A stretch of 42,934 nucleotides of DNA, taken from NCBI GenBank assembly GCA_013285735.1, contig JABDGZ010000012.1, positions 1 through 42,934 of the forward strand. Reading direction: 5' to 3'. The notes under the pieces are model-generated. The model saw only the letters and a list, made by a program, of their open reading frames with translations. It was not told where the DNA came from and did no database searches. This document shows, in pieces, positions 23,861 through 33,359 of the stretch. The translations under genes and the position numbers were made by a program. Origin of the DNA: Candidatus Omnitrophota bacterium. GTDB taxonomy: Bacteria; Omnitrophota; Gorgyraeia; Zapsychrales; Fredricksoniimonadaceae. The number at the start of each line of letters is the position of its first letter. Position 1 is the first letter of the stretch.

Positions 23861-25309
23861 ATGATGGAAGTTGATGAAAATAAAGCTGTTAGGATAAAAA
23901 AGTTGGATGCGCTAAAGGCCAAGGGTATTGATGCGTATGCCCAGCGCTTTATACGTTCACACTCAGTTGCAGATATTTTAAAGGATTTTAAAGAAGGTGT
24001 TCATGTCGTGACGGCTGGGCGTATTATGGCTAACCGCGACCAGGGTAAGGTTCATTTTATGGACCTTATGGACCAAACCGGACGCATGCAGCTTTTTATT
24101 AAGGGTGATAATATCGGAGCAGATGCTTATGAGATGCTCAAGTGTTTAGATCTTGGCGATATCATTGGTGTTGAAGGCGAAACATTTACAACCAAGACGG
24201 GGCAGAATAGTATCCGTGTCACCAAGTATCAGGTGCTGGCTAAATCTTTGCAGACGATGCCGGAAAAATGGCATGGCCTTAAAGATGTGGATATCCGCTA
24301 CCGTCAGCGTTATGTGGATTTGATTGCGAATCCCGAAGTGCGCGAAGTGTTTATCAAGCGCAGCCATATTGTTTCCTATATACGCTCCTTTCTCGACGGA
24401 AAAGGATTTTTAGAGGTAGAGACTCCCATGCTTCAGCCTATGGCCGGTGGTGCTCGCGGTAAGCCGTTTAAGTCCAAACATAATGCCTTGGATATGGATG
24501 TTTATCTGCGTATTGCACCTGAGCTTTATTTGAAACGTTTATTAGTCGGTGGTCTTGAAAAAGTCTATGAGATCAACCGTAATTTTCGCAATGAAGGGAT
24601 TTCAACTCGGCATAATCCGGAATTCACCATGCTTGAAGTTTATCAGTCTTACGGAAATTTCGAGGACATGATGCAAATCACCGAGGAGCTTATCTCTTCC
24701 CTGGTGTTTAAGATGTACGGGACTTATAAGATTAATTATCAAGGTCAGGAGATTGATTTTACGACACCCTGGGAACGCCGTTCTTTTGCAGGCGTGGTTA
24801 AGGAACATTTTGATATTAATCCCGAGGATACGGCTGAAGAGATGCTCGCCAAGGTCAAGGCCAAGAAAGCAGGCAGCTTTAAACTCGATAAGCTTACACG
24901 TTCTGCCATCATGAAGATCGTCGAAGATGTTTTGGATGAGAAACAATCTGCTAATCCGGTCTTTATGCTGGATTACTTTACGTTTTTATCACCCTTGGCC
25001 AAGGCCAAATTAGATAATCCAGCCGTGGCCCAGCGTTTCGAATTCTTTATTGCTGGGATGGAAGTGGGCAATGCCTATTCCGAGCTTAATGATCCACAGG
25101 AACAACACAAGCGTTTGTTGGAAGATCTGGACGACGATGTGGAAACAGGCAATCGCAGCATTGATGAAGATTTCGTGAGGGCTCTCGAGTACGGCATGCC
25201 GCCAGCCGGTGGGTTGGGCATTGGTATTGACCGCCTGGTCATGCTCCTGACGGATTCAGCGTCGATCAGGGATGTTATCTTATTTCCATTAATGAAACCA
25301 GAACAATAA
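23861..25309 (+). CDS. lysS: lysyl-tRNA synthetase, class II
   Basis: Charges tRNA-Lys; 482 residues, slightly short of the usual 490-505. OB-fold anticodon domain at about 50-150; class II motif 1 in FLEVETPML, motif 2 in RNEGISTRHNPEFTMLE, and motif 3 in AGGLGIGIDRLVM, all intact. Start at 23861 follows AGGTGG; ATG also occupies the next codon. A 28-base inverted repeat follows the stop within two bases. Confidence 0.97.
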   Translation: MMEVDENKAVRIKKLDALKAKGIDAYAQRFIRSHSVADILKDFKEGVHVVTAGRIMANRDQGKVHFMDLMDQTGRMQLFIKGDNIGADAYEMLKCLDLGDIIGVEGETFTTKTGQNSIRVTKYQVLAKSLQTMPEKWHGLKDVDIRYRQRYVDLIANPEVREVFIKRSHIVSYIRSFLDGKGFLEVETPMLQPMAGGARGKPFKSKHNALDMDVYLRIAPELYLKRLLVGGLEKVYEINRNFRNEGISTRHNPEFTMLEVYQSYGNFEDMMQITEELISSLVFKMYGTYKINYQGQEIDFTTPWERRSFAGVVKEHFDINPEDTAEEMLAKVKAKKAGSFKLDKLTRSAIMKIVEDVLDEKQSANPVFMLDYFTFLSPLAKAKLDNPAVAQRFEFFIAGMEVGNAYSELNDPQEQHKRLLEDLDDDVETGNRSIDEDFVRALEYGMPPAGGLGIGIDRLVMLLTDSASIRDVILFPLMKPEQ

Positions 25310-25310
25310 A

Positions 25311-25338
25311 CTGGATTCCCGCTTTCGCGGGAATGACA
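25311..25338 (-). repeat. dispersed GTCATTCCCG repeat, copy 3 (reverse orientation)
   Basis: The reverse complement of this element is identical over all 28 bases to 32971-32998. Stem ATTCCCGC / GCGGGAAT with a four-base loop. It lies between lysS and the next gene, without a T-run. The two identical copies face each other across 7.6 kb. Confidence 0.85.
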
Positions 25339-25351
25339 TGTTAAGGGTAAT

Positions 25352-26548
25352 ATGAATTTTGAGTGGTGGCTGACGTTTAGATATTTGTGCGCTAAAAAGG
25401 ATAAGTTCCTTTCGGTGATTAATTTTGTGGCCGTCGCGGGTATCGCCATTGGTGTGATGGCTTTGATCATTGTTATCGGTGTGATGACCGGCTTTGACCA
25501 TGACTTACGTGAGAAAATCGTCGGTGCTAACGCCCATGTTTTTGTTGAGCGTGAAACAGGTGTTAAGAATTATATGTCATTAAATGAACGCTTAAAGAAT
25601 TTGCCCGGGGTTATTGCCACGACCCCGTATATTCATGGCAATGTCTTTCTTGAATCAGGCACCAGGGCCGCGAGTTTGCTTTTACGGGGAGTGGACCCAG
25701 CGACCGAAGGGTCAGTGACACGTATCAATAGTTACTTGTCTAAGGGCAAGGTTGCGGATTTACAAGAAGATGGTGTTTTGATCGGCTCTCAGCTGGCTTC
25801 TTATTATGGTTATCGTGTGGGAGATACGTTAACAATCATCTCTCCAGCGTCGGGTATTGCTGGTTCTGGTTGGAGGTATAAGTTTAAGGTGGCGGGAATT
25901 TTTAATTCAGGGATGTATGATTATGATATGAATTTAATCTTAATCACGTTGTCCAAGGCCCAGGAAATTTTTGATATAGGCCCAACGGTCACTGGCATCG
26001 GCCTTAAATTAAAAGACCCTGATCAAGCACCCAGTGTTAAGAAAGAGATTTATGAAACAATAGGTTTTAGCTATTTGGTGCGCACATGGATGGAAACGAA
26101 CGCCAATTTTTTTGCAGCACTGGCTTTGGAGAAATTTGCCATGTTTGTTATTTTGACCCTGATCGTACTGGTAGCATCTTTTAATATTATCAGCACCTTG
26201 ATCGTGACAGTGACCAGTAAGGTCAAGGATATCGGCATTTTAAAGTCTATCGGTGCCTCAAGGGGCTGCATTCATCGCATTTTCACCTGGCAGGGACTGG
26301 CAGTGGGTGCGATGGGGACGTTTTGGGGTTTCGTCGGCGGTGTTGGTGTGATTTTTTTGCTTAAGAAATATCAATTTATCAAGCTGCCCCAGGATATTTA
26401 TTATATCGACCATTTACCGGTCGTCATCCAGGCGTCAGATATAGGTTTGATCGTAGGTTCCGCCATGTTGATCACCTACGCAGCAACGGTGTACCCGGCA
26501 ATGAAGGCAGCAAACCTGGAACCCGTGGAAGCGTTAAGATATGAATAG
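25352..26548 (+). CDS. lolC: lipoprotein-releasing ABC permease, LolC/LolE family
   Basis: Inner-membrane permease that extracts lipoproteins for transfer to the outer membrane; 398 residues. MacB-type periplasmic core between helix 1 (about 23-45) and a C-terminal FtsX domain with three helices (about 265-290, 315-337, 365-385). The DIGILKSIGASRGCIHRIF coupling helix is typical. Only one LolC/E gene is present, so the complex is probably a homodimer with LolD (LolF-like) rather than the CE heterodimer of E. coli. Overlaps lolD by 8 bases. Confidence 0.92.
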   Translation: MNFEWWLTFRYLCAKKDKFLSVINFVAVAGIAIGVMALIIVIGVMTGFDHDLREKIVGANAHVFVERETGVKNYMSLNERLKNLPGVIATTPYIHGNVFLESGTRAASLLLRGVDPATEGSVTRINSYLSKGKVADLQEDGVLIGSQLASYYGYRVGDTLTIISPASGIAGSGWRYKFKVAGIFNSGMYDYDMNLILITLSKAQEIFDIGPTVTGIGLKLKDPDQAPSVKKEIYETIGFSYLVRTWMETNANFFAALALEKFAMFVILTLIVLVASFNIISTLIVTVTSKVKDIGILKSIGASRGCIHRIFTWQGLAVGAMGTFWGFVGGVGVIFLLKKYQFIKLPQDIYYIDHLPVVIQASDIGLIVGSAMLITYAATVYPAMKAANLEPVEALRYE

Positions 26549-27239
26549 TTTAATTGAAGCCATCAATATCCATAAAGTTTACCCAGGCCCTTTGCATGTG
26601 CTTAGGGGTGTTGACTTGTCCATTGACGCTGGTGAAGTGGTAGCTATCGTTGGTCCTTCGGGTGCCGGAAAATCAACCTTGCTGCATATTTTGGGCGGCC
26701 TGGATGCCCCTAAAGAAGGTCAGGTGATTTTTAATGGCCAAGATTTGTATGCTTTAAGTGATATTAAGCGTGCTCAAACGCGTAACAGCGATATGGGATT
26801 TGTGTTTCAATCGTATCATTTATTGCCCGAGTTAACAGCTTTGGAAAATGTGATTTTACCGGCCATGATCAAAGAAAATTCAAGAAAAACAAGCGCAATT
26901 GAATTTGCCGGGTTAAAATTATTAGAACAGTTGGGATTATTTCCCCGCGCCTCACACCGCCCTAATCAGCTTTCAGGCGGTGAGCAGCAGCGGGTGGCGA
27001 TCGCGCGCGCTTTGATGAATGGGCCGAAGGTTGTGTTTTGCGATGAGCCTACGGGCAATTTGGATTCAGTCAGCGGGGCTATGGTGATGGACACACTTTT
27101 ACGTTTGAACCATACCCATAGGGCAACAGTAATTATAGTTACCCACGACGATAAAATTGCTGGTAGGACGCAGCGTGTGATTTCAATGAAAGACGGATTA
27201 CTGGAACATTCATTACGCAATAAATTATTTGCCCGTTGA
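26541..27239 (+). CDS. lolD: lipoprotein-releasing ABC ATPase LolD
   Basis: ATP-hydrolysing subunit that powers the adjacent permease; 232 residues. Walker A GPSGAGKST (38-46), Q-loop FVFQSYHLLPELTALENV, ABC signature LSGGEQQRVAIARAL, Walker B VVFCDEPTGNLD, and switch His in VTHDD. MacB/LolD-type ATPases all share this sequence, so the Lol assignment rests on the adjoining permease. The start lies within the permease gene's 3' end. Confidence 0.94.
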   Translation: MNSLIEAINIHKVYPGPLHVLRGVDLSIDAGEVVAIVGPSGAGKSTLLHILGGLDAPKEGQVIFNGQDLYALSDIKRAQTRNSDMGFVFQSYHLLPELTALENVILPAMIKENSRKTSAIEFAGLKLLEQLGLFPRASHRPNQLSGGEQQRVAIARALMNGPKVVFCDEPTGNLDSVSGAMVMDTLLRLNHTHRATVIIVTHDDKIAGRTQRVISMKDGLLEHSLRNKLFAR

Positions 27240-27259
27240 GAAAGAGCGAAAGGGATAGT

Positions 27260-28129
27260 ATGAAGATTTATTTAAATGGAAAATTAGTCGACAAGGCCGA
27301 CGCCAAGGTGTCGGTGTTTGACCATGGGTTTCTTTATGGCGACGGGGCGTTTGAGGGAATTCGTTCCTATGGTTCCCGTGTGTTCCGCCTCAAAGAACAT
27401 ATTGATCGTTTATATGAAACAACGCATACGCTGATGATCAATTCCGGACTGACTAAAAAGCAAATGTCTGACGCCGTGGTGTTGACATTGAAAGCTAATA
27501 AAATCAAAGATGGTTATATCCGTTTAATCGTCAGCCGTGGCGACGGAGATTTGGGATTGGATCCCCGCAAATGCTATGGCAAGCCTAATGTGATTATCAT
27601 CGCAGACAAAATTAGTTTGTATCCGGCCGAGCTGTATCAAAAAGGCATGGAGATCATCACTGTTCCAACGGTGAAAAATCATCCTAATGCGCTTAATCCT
27701 CAGTTAAAATCGCTTAATTACCTGAACAATATTTTAGCTAAGATAGAAGCATCACATTGCGGTTATAATGAGGCGATTATGCTTGAGAGTAATGGTTATA
27801 TCGGCGAGTGTACCGGGGATAATGTTTTCATTTATAAAGACGGTGTGTTATCGACACCGCATCTGGGACGTTTAAAAGGAATTACGGCTGGTGCGATTTT
27901 AGAGTTAGCGCTGAAGATGAAAATCAAGGTGTTTGAAGGTTACATCACCCGTCACGAGGTGTATAATGCACAGGAGTGTTTCTTGACGGGGACCGGGGCA
28001 GAATTGATCCCCATTGTGAAGGTTGATGGCCGTGCGATTGGCGAGGGTAAACCTGGAGTCGTGACAAAGAAGCTGCTAAATGCATTTTACAAACAAGTTA
28101 AAAAAGACGGCGTTAAATATGACCTGTGA
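27260..28129 (+). CDS. ilvE: branched-chain amino acid aminotransferase (class IV)
   Basis: PLP-dependent transaminase; 289 residues. Start set at 27260 (MKIYLNGKLVDKADAKVSVF), after AAAGGGA. Conserved DHGFLYGDGAFEGIRSY (21-37) and the Schiff-base lysine Lys150 in PQLKSLNYLNNILA are typical of IlvE; ECTGDNVF and FLTGTGAELIP bind the cofactor. D-amino-acid aminotransferase or aminodeoxychorismate lyase are related alternatives, but the LKSLNYLN segment favours IlvE. It is inserted between lolD and mcsA and overlaps mcsA by 11 bases. Confidence 0.88.
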   Translation: MKIYLNGKLVDKADAKVSVFDHGFLYGDGAFEGIRSYGSRVFRLKEHIDRLYETTHTLMINSGLTKKQMSDAVVLTLKANKIKDGYIRLIVSRGDGDLGLDPRKCYGKPNVIIIADKISLYPAELYQKGMEIITVPTVKNHPNALNPQLKSLNYLNNILAKIEASHCGYNEAIMLESNGYIGECTGDNVFIYKDGVLSTPHLGRLKGITAGAILELALKMKIKVFEGYITRHEVYNAQECFLTGTGAELIPIVKVDGRAIGEGKPGVVTKKLLNAFYKQVKKDGVKYDL

Positions 28130-28655
28130 TATTTGCGGCAAAAAAAAAGCAACCGTGCATTTAACTGAAATTGTTGATGAGCAGATGTCGGAGATGCATC
28201 TTTGTGAAGAGTGTGCCCGGCAGAAAAGCTCTCAGATGGAACAGCAATTTGGACTTGCTGATTTATTAGCTGGCCTTTCAGATCCGAGCAAGACCACCGC
28301 GGCCAAAGAAAGCGACAAGGTATTTGTCCTTAAATGTTCCCGCTGCGACTTGCCGTATGAAGATTTTCGCAAGTTTGGACGCTTGGGCTGTGGTGAATGC
28401 TATACCTCTTTTAAAGAACATTTAACCGGATTGTTGCGTAAGATTCACGGTTCGAATAAATATTTAGGCAAAACGCCCGGGACCTATCAGGCAGATCCCA
28501 AGGCAGCTTTACCAGAGGGTGGTGCTGTGGCATTACTGGCGTCGGATGACCTGGCAGATTTAAAGCAGCAGTTGAAAGCAGCCATTGCGGCAGAAGACTT
28601 TGAAAAAGCGGCACAGGTTCGCGATAAAATCAGGAATCTTGAACAGAAAGATTAG
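28119..28655 (+). CDS. mcsA: McsA, zinc-finger activator of the McsB arginine kinase
   Basis: 178 residues. Two CxxC pairs form each zinc module: Cys3, Cys6, Cys29, Cys32 and Cys73, Cys76, Cys91, Cys94. A UVR domain follows at about 144-178 (LADLKQQLKAAIAAEDFEKAAQVRDKI in part). Start at 28119 (MTCDICGKKKATVHLTEIVD) matches McsA; the frame extends upstream inside ilvE without similarity. In Bacillus McsA binds and activates McsB; the adjacent mcsB supports the same role here. Confidence 0.93.
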   Translation: MTCDICGKKKATVHLTEIVDEQMSEMHLCEECARQKSSQMEQQFGLADLLAGLSDPSKTTAAKESDKVFVLKCSRCDLPYEDFRKFGRLGCGECYTSFKEHLTGLLRKIHGSNKYLGKTPGTYQADPKAALPEGGAVALLASDDLADLKQQLKAAIAAEDFEKAAQVRDKIRNLEQKD

Positions 28656-28663
28656 TAAAATAT

Positions 28664-29722
28664 ATGCGTATTGAAGAATTATTAAATCATACCGGCGAAT
28701 GGCTTAGAGGGACAGGCCCGTCAGCTCATATTGTCATGAGTTCACGCGTGCGTCTGGCGCGTAATTTAGAAGCTTGGACTTTTCCCGGCAAGTCAGGCAA
28801 AAAGGATTTAGAAGCAGTTTTGGGGACTTTTGAAGAAGCGGTGAACCGGATGGGTGCCTTAAAAGGATCGACGCTGTTTCATATGACCGAGCTGGACCAG
28901 GTCGATCGTCAAATGTTGGTTGAACGGCATTTGATGAGCCATGAGCATGCCTCTAATCCTGAAGGCAAAGGCCTTTTGGTAACGGCCGAAGAGGTAGTTT
29001 CCATCATGGTTAATGAAGAAGATCATTTGCGTATTCAAGTAATGCGTTCGGGGTTGAACTTAAGCGAAGCCTGGGACATTATTAATGCCATTGACGATTC
29101 TTTATCGCGAGAACTTAACTTTGCTTTTTTACCAAACTGGGGATTTTTGACCGCTTGCCCGACGAACACAGGGACAGCGATGCGGGGCAGTGTGATGATG
29201 CATTTGCCTGCCTTGGTCATGACCAAGCAGATTAATAAAGTGCTGGCCGCTATTTCCAAATTAAGTTTTGCCAGCCGGGGATTTTACGGTGAGGGCACGC
29301 AGGCGTCGGGGAACTTTTATCAGATTTCTAATCAGGTGGCGTTAGGGCACAGTGAAACCGACATCATCCAGAATATTAATGGCCTGATCCGTCAGGTCAT
29401 TGAACAGGAAGAGCAGGCGCGCCAGGCTTTGCTTTTGCAGAATAAACCAATGCTCGAGGACAAGGTCTGCCGTTCCTGGGGATTGCTTAAGACGGCGCGG
29501 ATTATTTCAAGCCAGGAAGCTATCGAGCTTTTTTCGATGGTGCGTTTAGGATTGGACATGGGTATCTTGAAGCACGTCGATCATAAGGCACTTAATGAGT
29601 TATTTATCATGATTCAACCGGCACATTTACAAAAAATAGAAGGTAAAAAATTAAACGCGTTTGAACGCGACACTAAAAGGGCGGCAGTTATCCGCCAGAA
29701 GCTTGGAGGGAAAGATGTTTAA
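28664..29722 (+). CDS. mcsB: protein arginine kinase McsB
   Basis: Phosphorylates arginines of damaged proteins, marking them for ClpCP; 352 residues. Phosphagen-kinase fold: SSRVRLARN (26-34, nucleotide binding), catalytic NEEDHLRIQ (117-125), CPTNTGT with Cys165, and RGFYGEGTQASGNFYQISNQ (205-224). The C-terminal RDTKRA (335-340) matches the RDxxRA allosteric phospho-arginine site known from Bacillus McsB. Distinguished from creatine/arginine kinases by lacking their N-terminal domain. Overlaps clpC by 8 bases. Confidence 0.95.
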   Translation: MRIEELLNHTGEWLRGTGPSAHIVMSSRVRLARNLEAWTFPGKSGKKDLEAVLGTFEEAVNRMGALKGSTLFHMTELDQVDRQMLVERHLMSHEHASNPEGKGLLVTAEEVVSIMVNEEDHLRIQVMRSGLNLSEAWDIINAIDDSLSRELNFAFLPNWGFLTACPTNTGTAMRGSVMMHLPALVMTKQINKVLAAISKLSFASRGFYGEGTQASGNFYQISNQVALGHSETDIIQNINGLIRQVIEQEEQARQALLLQNKPMLEDKVCRSWGLLKTARIISSQEAIELFSMVRLGLDMGILKHVDHKALNELFIMIQPAHLQKIEGKKLNAFERDTKRAAVIRQKLGGKDV

Positions 29723-32135
29723 TCGATTTACTGAACGTGCACGCAAGGTTATTGTTTACGCCAAGGAAGAAGCTCGTCGTTTTAACCATGATTATATCGG
29801 CACCGAGCATTTATTATTGGGGTTGATCCGTGAGGGTGAAGGGGTCGCTGCAGCTGTATTGCAAAAACTGGGGCTGGATTTAGAGACCATCAGGCTAGAG
29901 GTCGAGAAATTAGTGCAAGCCGGTCCTGCCACCCAGGTCGTCGGGGATATTCCTTTTACCCCGCGTTCTAAAAAAGCGCTGGAGCTCTCCGCCGAGGAAG
30001 CTCGTGCCTTGGGGCATAATTATATCGGCACCGAGCATTTGCTTTTGGGTTTGGTTAAAGAAGGCGAAGGCATGGCTTACCGCGTGCTTTTAAATTTAGG
30101 TTTGGATTTAGGCAAACTGCGCAATGAGGTCATGGAATTATTAGGTTCGGGTATTCCAGGATACGGTCAGCAACAGGAAACTGTCAAGACGGGTAAGACC
30201 CCCGCCATTGATGCCTATGGCCGTAATTTGAATAAATTAGCCAGGGAAAGTAAATTGGATCCGGTGATTGGCCGCAAGAATGAAATTGAGCGTGTCATTC
30301 AAATCCTCTCTCGCCGCACCAAAAATAATCCGGTGCTTTTAGGTGAGGCAGGTATCGGGAAGACCGCCATCGTCGAAGGATTAGCCCAATTGATTGTCCA
30401 AGGTGATGTGCCTGAATTGTTGCGTGATAAAACCATTGTAGTTTTAGACTTGGCCATGATGATCGCCGGTACCAAATACCGTGGTCAATTTGAAGAACGT
30501 ATTAAAGCAGTGATGGATGAGCTTAAGCGTTCCGGGAAAATCGTGCTTTTCATTGATGAGATCCATACCCTCGTCGGAGCTGGTGCCGCAGAAGGGGCTA
30601 TTGACGCGGCTAATATCTTAAAGCCTGCCTTGGCCCGTGGAGAAATTCAATGCATCGGGGCAACTACCCTGGATGAATACCGTAAGAATATCGAAAAAGA
30701 TGCGGCGCTGGAGCGTCGTTTCCAGACGATCATTGTAGAGCCACCATCGGTGGAAGAGACAATACTGATCCTTAAGGGTTTGAGGGACAAATACGAGGCT
30801 CATCACAGGGTCAAATATTCTGATGAGTCACTGGAAGCTGCGGCACGTCTTTCAGATCGTTATATTTCCAACCGTTTCTTGCCGGATAAGGCCGTTGATA
30901 TTTTAGATGAGGCTGGTGCTAAGGCCCGTTTGCAGGCCATGGTCGTTCCGGATGACATTAAGGCGCTGGAAGAAAGTATTGAACAGTTAAAGAAAGAAAA
31001 AGAATCTTATATCAAGATCCAGGATTTTGAACGCGCGGCCAAGATGCGTGACCAGGAGCGCGAGGTGCGTGAGCAATTAGAGCGCAAACGTGCGGAGTGG
31101 ATGCAAAAGCGTGATGATGTTTCTTTGACCATCACCGACGATGATATTGCCCGAGTTGTTTCCCAGTGGACCAGGATTCCGCTCATCCGTCTGGAGCAGA
31201 AAGAATCTGATCGCCTGCTTAAGATGGAAGACCAGATGAAAAAAGCAGTGATCGGCCAGGATGAGGCTGTTTCAGCTATTTCACGCGCGGTGCGCCGTTC
31301 AAGGGCAGGTATTAAAAATCCCCGCCGTCCTATTGGTTCATTTATTTTCCTGGGGCCTACGGGTGTCGGTAAAAGTTTGCTGGCCCGTATCTTGTCAGAA
31401 TTCATGTTCGGCGATCGTGATGCCTTGATCCAGATTGACATGTCTGAATATATGGACAAGTTTAATGTTTCTCGATTAATCGGAGCGCCTCCAGGTTATG
31501 TCGGTTATGAAGAAGGCGGCCAATTGACTGAAAAGGTCCGTCGTCGTCCTTATTCGGTCATTCTTTTAGATGAAATCGAAAAGGCCCATCCGGATGTTTT
31601 TAATTTGCTTTTGCAGGTTTTTGAAGAGGGACAATTGACCGATAGTTTGGGGCGCAAGGTTGATTTTCGTAACACCCTTATTATTATGACCTCGAACGTG
31701 GGTGCCGAGATGATCCGCCATGCCGGCTCCTTAGGTTTTGTAGCCCAAAAAGAAGATACATCATACAATGCCGTCAAAGACCGATTGCTGAATGAAGTTA
31801 AAAAAGCATTCAAGCCGGAATTTTTAAATCGTATCGATGATATCATTGTATTCAGGAATTTGACCAAGGAAGATTTGACACAGATCATCAAACTGGAAAT
31901 CAATGAGGTTATTGAGCGTCTAAAAGGTAGGGGAATCGACATCAGCCTCTCTGCTGAAGCCATGGATTTCTTGATGGAAAAAGGTTTTGATCCATTGTAC
32001 GGTGCCAGGCCTTTAAAGAGGACTATCCAGCGTTACGTGGAAGACATGCTTTCCGAAGAAATTATTTCCGGACGGTTTAAAGAAGGCAGTAAGGTCACTG
32101 TTGTCCGTCGAGATGATAGTTTGGTGCTGACCTAA
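29715..32135 (+). CDS. clpC: ATP-dependent unfoldase ClpC
   Basis: Hsp100 partner of ClpP; 806 residues. Two Clp_N repeats (about 3-145) both contain GTEHLLLGL (29-37, 105-113), the glutamates of which bind phospho-arginine in Bacillus ClpC. D1 Walker A is GEAGIGKT (210-217). A UVR-type middle domain lies at about 417-455, and D2 carries GPTGVGKS (about 546-553) and [12 protein letters not shown]. Start ATG 29715 follows GGAGGG; the frame extends upstream inside mcsB. No ctsR repressor gene is nearby. mlaE follows after 3 bases. Confidence 0.96.
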   Translation: MFNRFTERARKVIVYAKEEARRFNHDYIGTEHLLLGLIREGEGVAAAVLQKLGLDLETIRLEVEKLVQAGPATQVVGDIPFTPRSKKALELSAEEARALGHNYIGTEHLLLGLVKEGEGMAYRVLLNLGLDLGKLRNEVMELLGSGIPGYGQQQETVKTGKTPAIDAYGRNLNKLARESKLDPVIGRKNEIERVIQILSRRTKNNPVLLGEAGIGKTAIVEGLAQLIVQGDVPELLRDKTIVVLDLAMMIAGTKYRGQFEERIKAVMDELKRSGKIVLFIDEIHTLVGAGAAEGAIDAANILKPALARGEIQCIGATTLDEYRKNIEKDAALERRFQTIIVEPPSVEETILILKGLRDKYEAHHRVKYSDESLEAAARLSDRYISNRFLPDKAVDILDEAGAKARLQAMVVPDDIKALEESIEQLKKEKESYIKIQDFERAAKMRDQEREVREQLERKRAEWMQKRDDVSLTITDDDIARVVSQWTRIPLIRLEQKESDRLLKMEDQMKKAVIGQDEAVSAISRAVRRSRAGIKNPRRPIGSFIFLGPTGVGKSLLARILSEFMFGDRDALIQIDMSEYMDKFNVSRLIGAPPGYVGYEEGGQLTEKVRRRPYSVILLDEIEKAHPDVFNLLLQVFEEGQLTDSLGRKVDFRNTLIIMTSNVGAEMIRHAGSLGFVAQKEDTSYNAVKDRLLNEVKKAFKPEFLNRIDDIIVFRNLTKEDLTQIIKLEINEVIERLKGRGIDISLSAEAMDFLMEKGFDPLYGARPLKRTIQRYVEDMLSEEIISGRFKEGSKVTVVRRDDSLVLT

Positions 32136-32138
32136 ACG

Positions 32139-32924
32139 ATGAAATTTTTGACTTCCAAGATTGCTAATTCGGCTCGTGAATGGGTCTGTTATGTTGGGCA
32201 GCTGACCCTTTTATGGACGCAAACGGTGGTGTGCGCTTGTACGCCTCCGTTTAAAGGATACCGTTCTTTGATACAAGCCCAGCGGATTGGGCCGGGTAGT
32301 TTTGTCATTTCAACCCTGGTCGGTTTTTTCGTCGGGATGATCATTGCCTTGCAGATGGCGTATCAGATGGTACAGCTTTCTGCTGAGTTATATATCCCTA
32401 ACGTCATTGCCGTGGCCTTGACCCGTGAATTGACCCCGGTGCTGACGGCGTTGATTGTTGCTGGCCGTATCGGTGCTGGTATTGCTGCGGAAATTGGGTC
32501 CATGGTAGTCACCGAGCAGGTGGACGCGCTTAAAGCATTTGCCGTTAACCCGGTTAAGTATCTGGTAGTCCCAAGATTTTTGGGGCTGGTCATCATGCTG
32601 CCGGTTTTGACCATTATGTCGGACATTGTTGGCATCTGGGGCGGTTATGTGATCTGTGTGTTTAAATTGCATATCAGCCACGAGATGTTTTGGAAAATGA
32701 CTTTTAGAGCCTTGAGCATGAAGGATATTACGACGGGCTTGGTCAAGACGATTTTCTTTGGCATGATCATCGCCATTGTAGGATGCCATCAAGGACTTAG
32801 CGTCAGGGGCGGGGCAGATGGAGTCGGTAAGGCGACAACGACAGCTGTTGTGCGTTCATTCATTTTAATCATCATGATGGACTGCTTTATTACGTTCATC
32901 TTTTACTTTTTACTGAATTTTTAA
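32139..32924 (+). CDS. mlaE: phospholipid-transport ABC permease MlaE
   Basis: Inner-membrane permease of an MCE-type lipid transporter; 261 residues, five or six membrane helices. The MlaE signature ALTRELTPVLTALIVAGRIGAGIAAEIGSMVVTEQVDAL (in part IGAGIAAEIGSMVVTEQVDAL, residues about 105-130) is clear. Starts 3 bases after clpC, so it is in the clpC transcript, and is cut off from its expected neighbour mlaF by a 435-base repeat-filled gap. Confidence 0.92.
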   Translation: MKFLTSKIANSAREWVCYVGQLTLLWTQTVVCACTPPFKGYRSLIQAQRIGPGSFVISTLVGFFVGMIIALQMAYQMVQLSAELYIPNVIAVALTRELTPVLTALIVAGRIGAGIAAEIGSMVVTEQVDALKAFAVNPVKYLVVPRFLGLVIMLPVLTIMSDIVGIWGGYVICVFKLHISHEMFWKMTFRALSMKDITTGLVKTIFFGMIIAIVGCHQGLSVRGGADGVGKATTTAVVRSFILIIMMDCFITFIFYFLLNF

Positions 32925-32932
32925 ATAACGCG

Positions 32933-32960
32933 TGTCATTGCGAGCGCAGCGAAGCAATCT
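32933..32960 (+). repeat. repeat B, copy 2
   Basis: TGTCATTGCGAGCGCAGCG followed by AAGCAATCT; an imperfect palindrome and a member of a repeat type common in many bacterial genomes. It begins 9 bases after the mlaE stop. Confidence 0.75.
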
Positions 32961-32970
32961 TAAAAAATTT

Positions 32971-32998
32971 TGTCATTCCCGCGAAAGCGGGAATCCAG
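32971..32998 (+). repeat. dispersed GTCATTCCCG repeat, copy 4
   Basis: Identical over 28 bases to the reverse complement of 25311-25338. Stem ATTCCCGC / GCGGGAAT with a GAAA loop, 10 bases after repeat B. Confidence 0.85.
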
Positions 32999-33024
32999 AA
33001 CAAGACTAATGTCATTCATGGACG

Positions 33025-33163
33025 GCTGACATCGATATATTTTCCTGCTAAAATCTGCCGTTCACGCTGGAAACGTTGGTACCAATAACTTGGTCACGCG
33101 TCAGGTTCAGCCGAAGGCAGCGGTGCAGATTTTTATACGCAGGAAAACATATCGACGTCAGCC
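33025..33163. repeat. large inverted repeat (repeat C, two arms)
   Basis: Left arm 33025-33059 (starting GCTGACATCGATATATTTTC) and right arm 33124-33163 are reverse complements apart from three-base and one-base indels and a few substitutions. They surround a 64-base spacer. The right arm is also present near 23089-23140. The structure could be a small palindromic mobile element or a stable RNA stem; no open reading frame fills it. Confidence 0.7.
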
Positions 33164-33181
33164 TGCTAATGGAATACTAAT

Positions 33182-33313
33182 AACGGCGGCGGGTGGATCG
33201 GGATTGATGTTAAGGGGCGGACGGTAACGGTTCTCTGGGCTAGTTAAGGGAAACCGCCGTTCTATAAGGCTGTAACTTACGCGTTTCAAATAGAAGCGTA
33301 GCGCAGCACCTTA
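33182..33313 (+). ncRNA. candidate structured RNA or leader upstream of mlaF
   Basis: Several stems can be drawn. AACGGCGG (33182-33189) pairs with CCGCCGTT (33254-33261). CGGTT (33228-33232) could pair instead with AACCG (33252-33256). A three-tier hairpin at 33265-33313 uses TAAGG/CCTTA, CTG/CAG and TTACGC/GCGTAG around a 13-base loop. There is no coding potential. It lies 47-180 bases before mlaF, so it may be its 5' leader. No known RNA family was recognised. Together with the preceding repeats this accounts for most of the 32925-33359 gap; no convincing promoter was found in it. Confidence 0.35.
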
Positions 33314-33359
33314 ACAACAAGCCGGAGACAGGACCCGCAATAGGAGTAAAGATCGTTAA

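Noticed and set aside
25311-25338. Rho-independent terminator after lysS
   Set aside because: The stem is strong but lacks a T-run on the plus strand, and it is an exact copy of a dispersed repeat; lolC starts 13 bases later.
31007-31459. 150-codon open frame on the minus strand
   Set aside because: Lies wholly antisense to the clpC coding sequence and is Ser/Arg-rich, as expected of a reverse-strand shadow.
33025-33313. Retron-like non-coding RNA or group II intron remnant
   Set aside because: The inverted repeats suggested it, but no reverse transcriptase gene or intron domain V/VI-like motif was found in the window.
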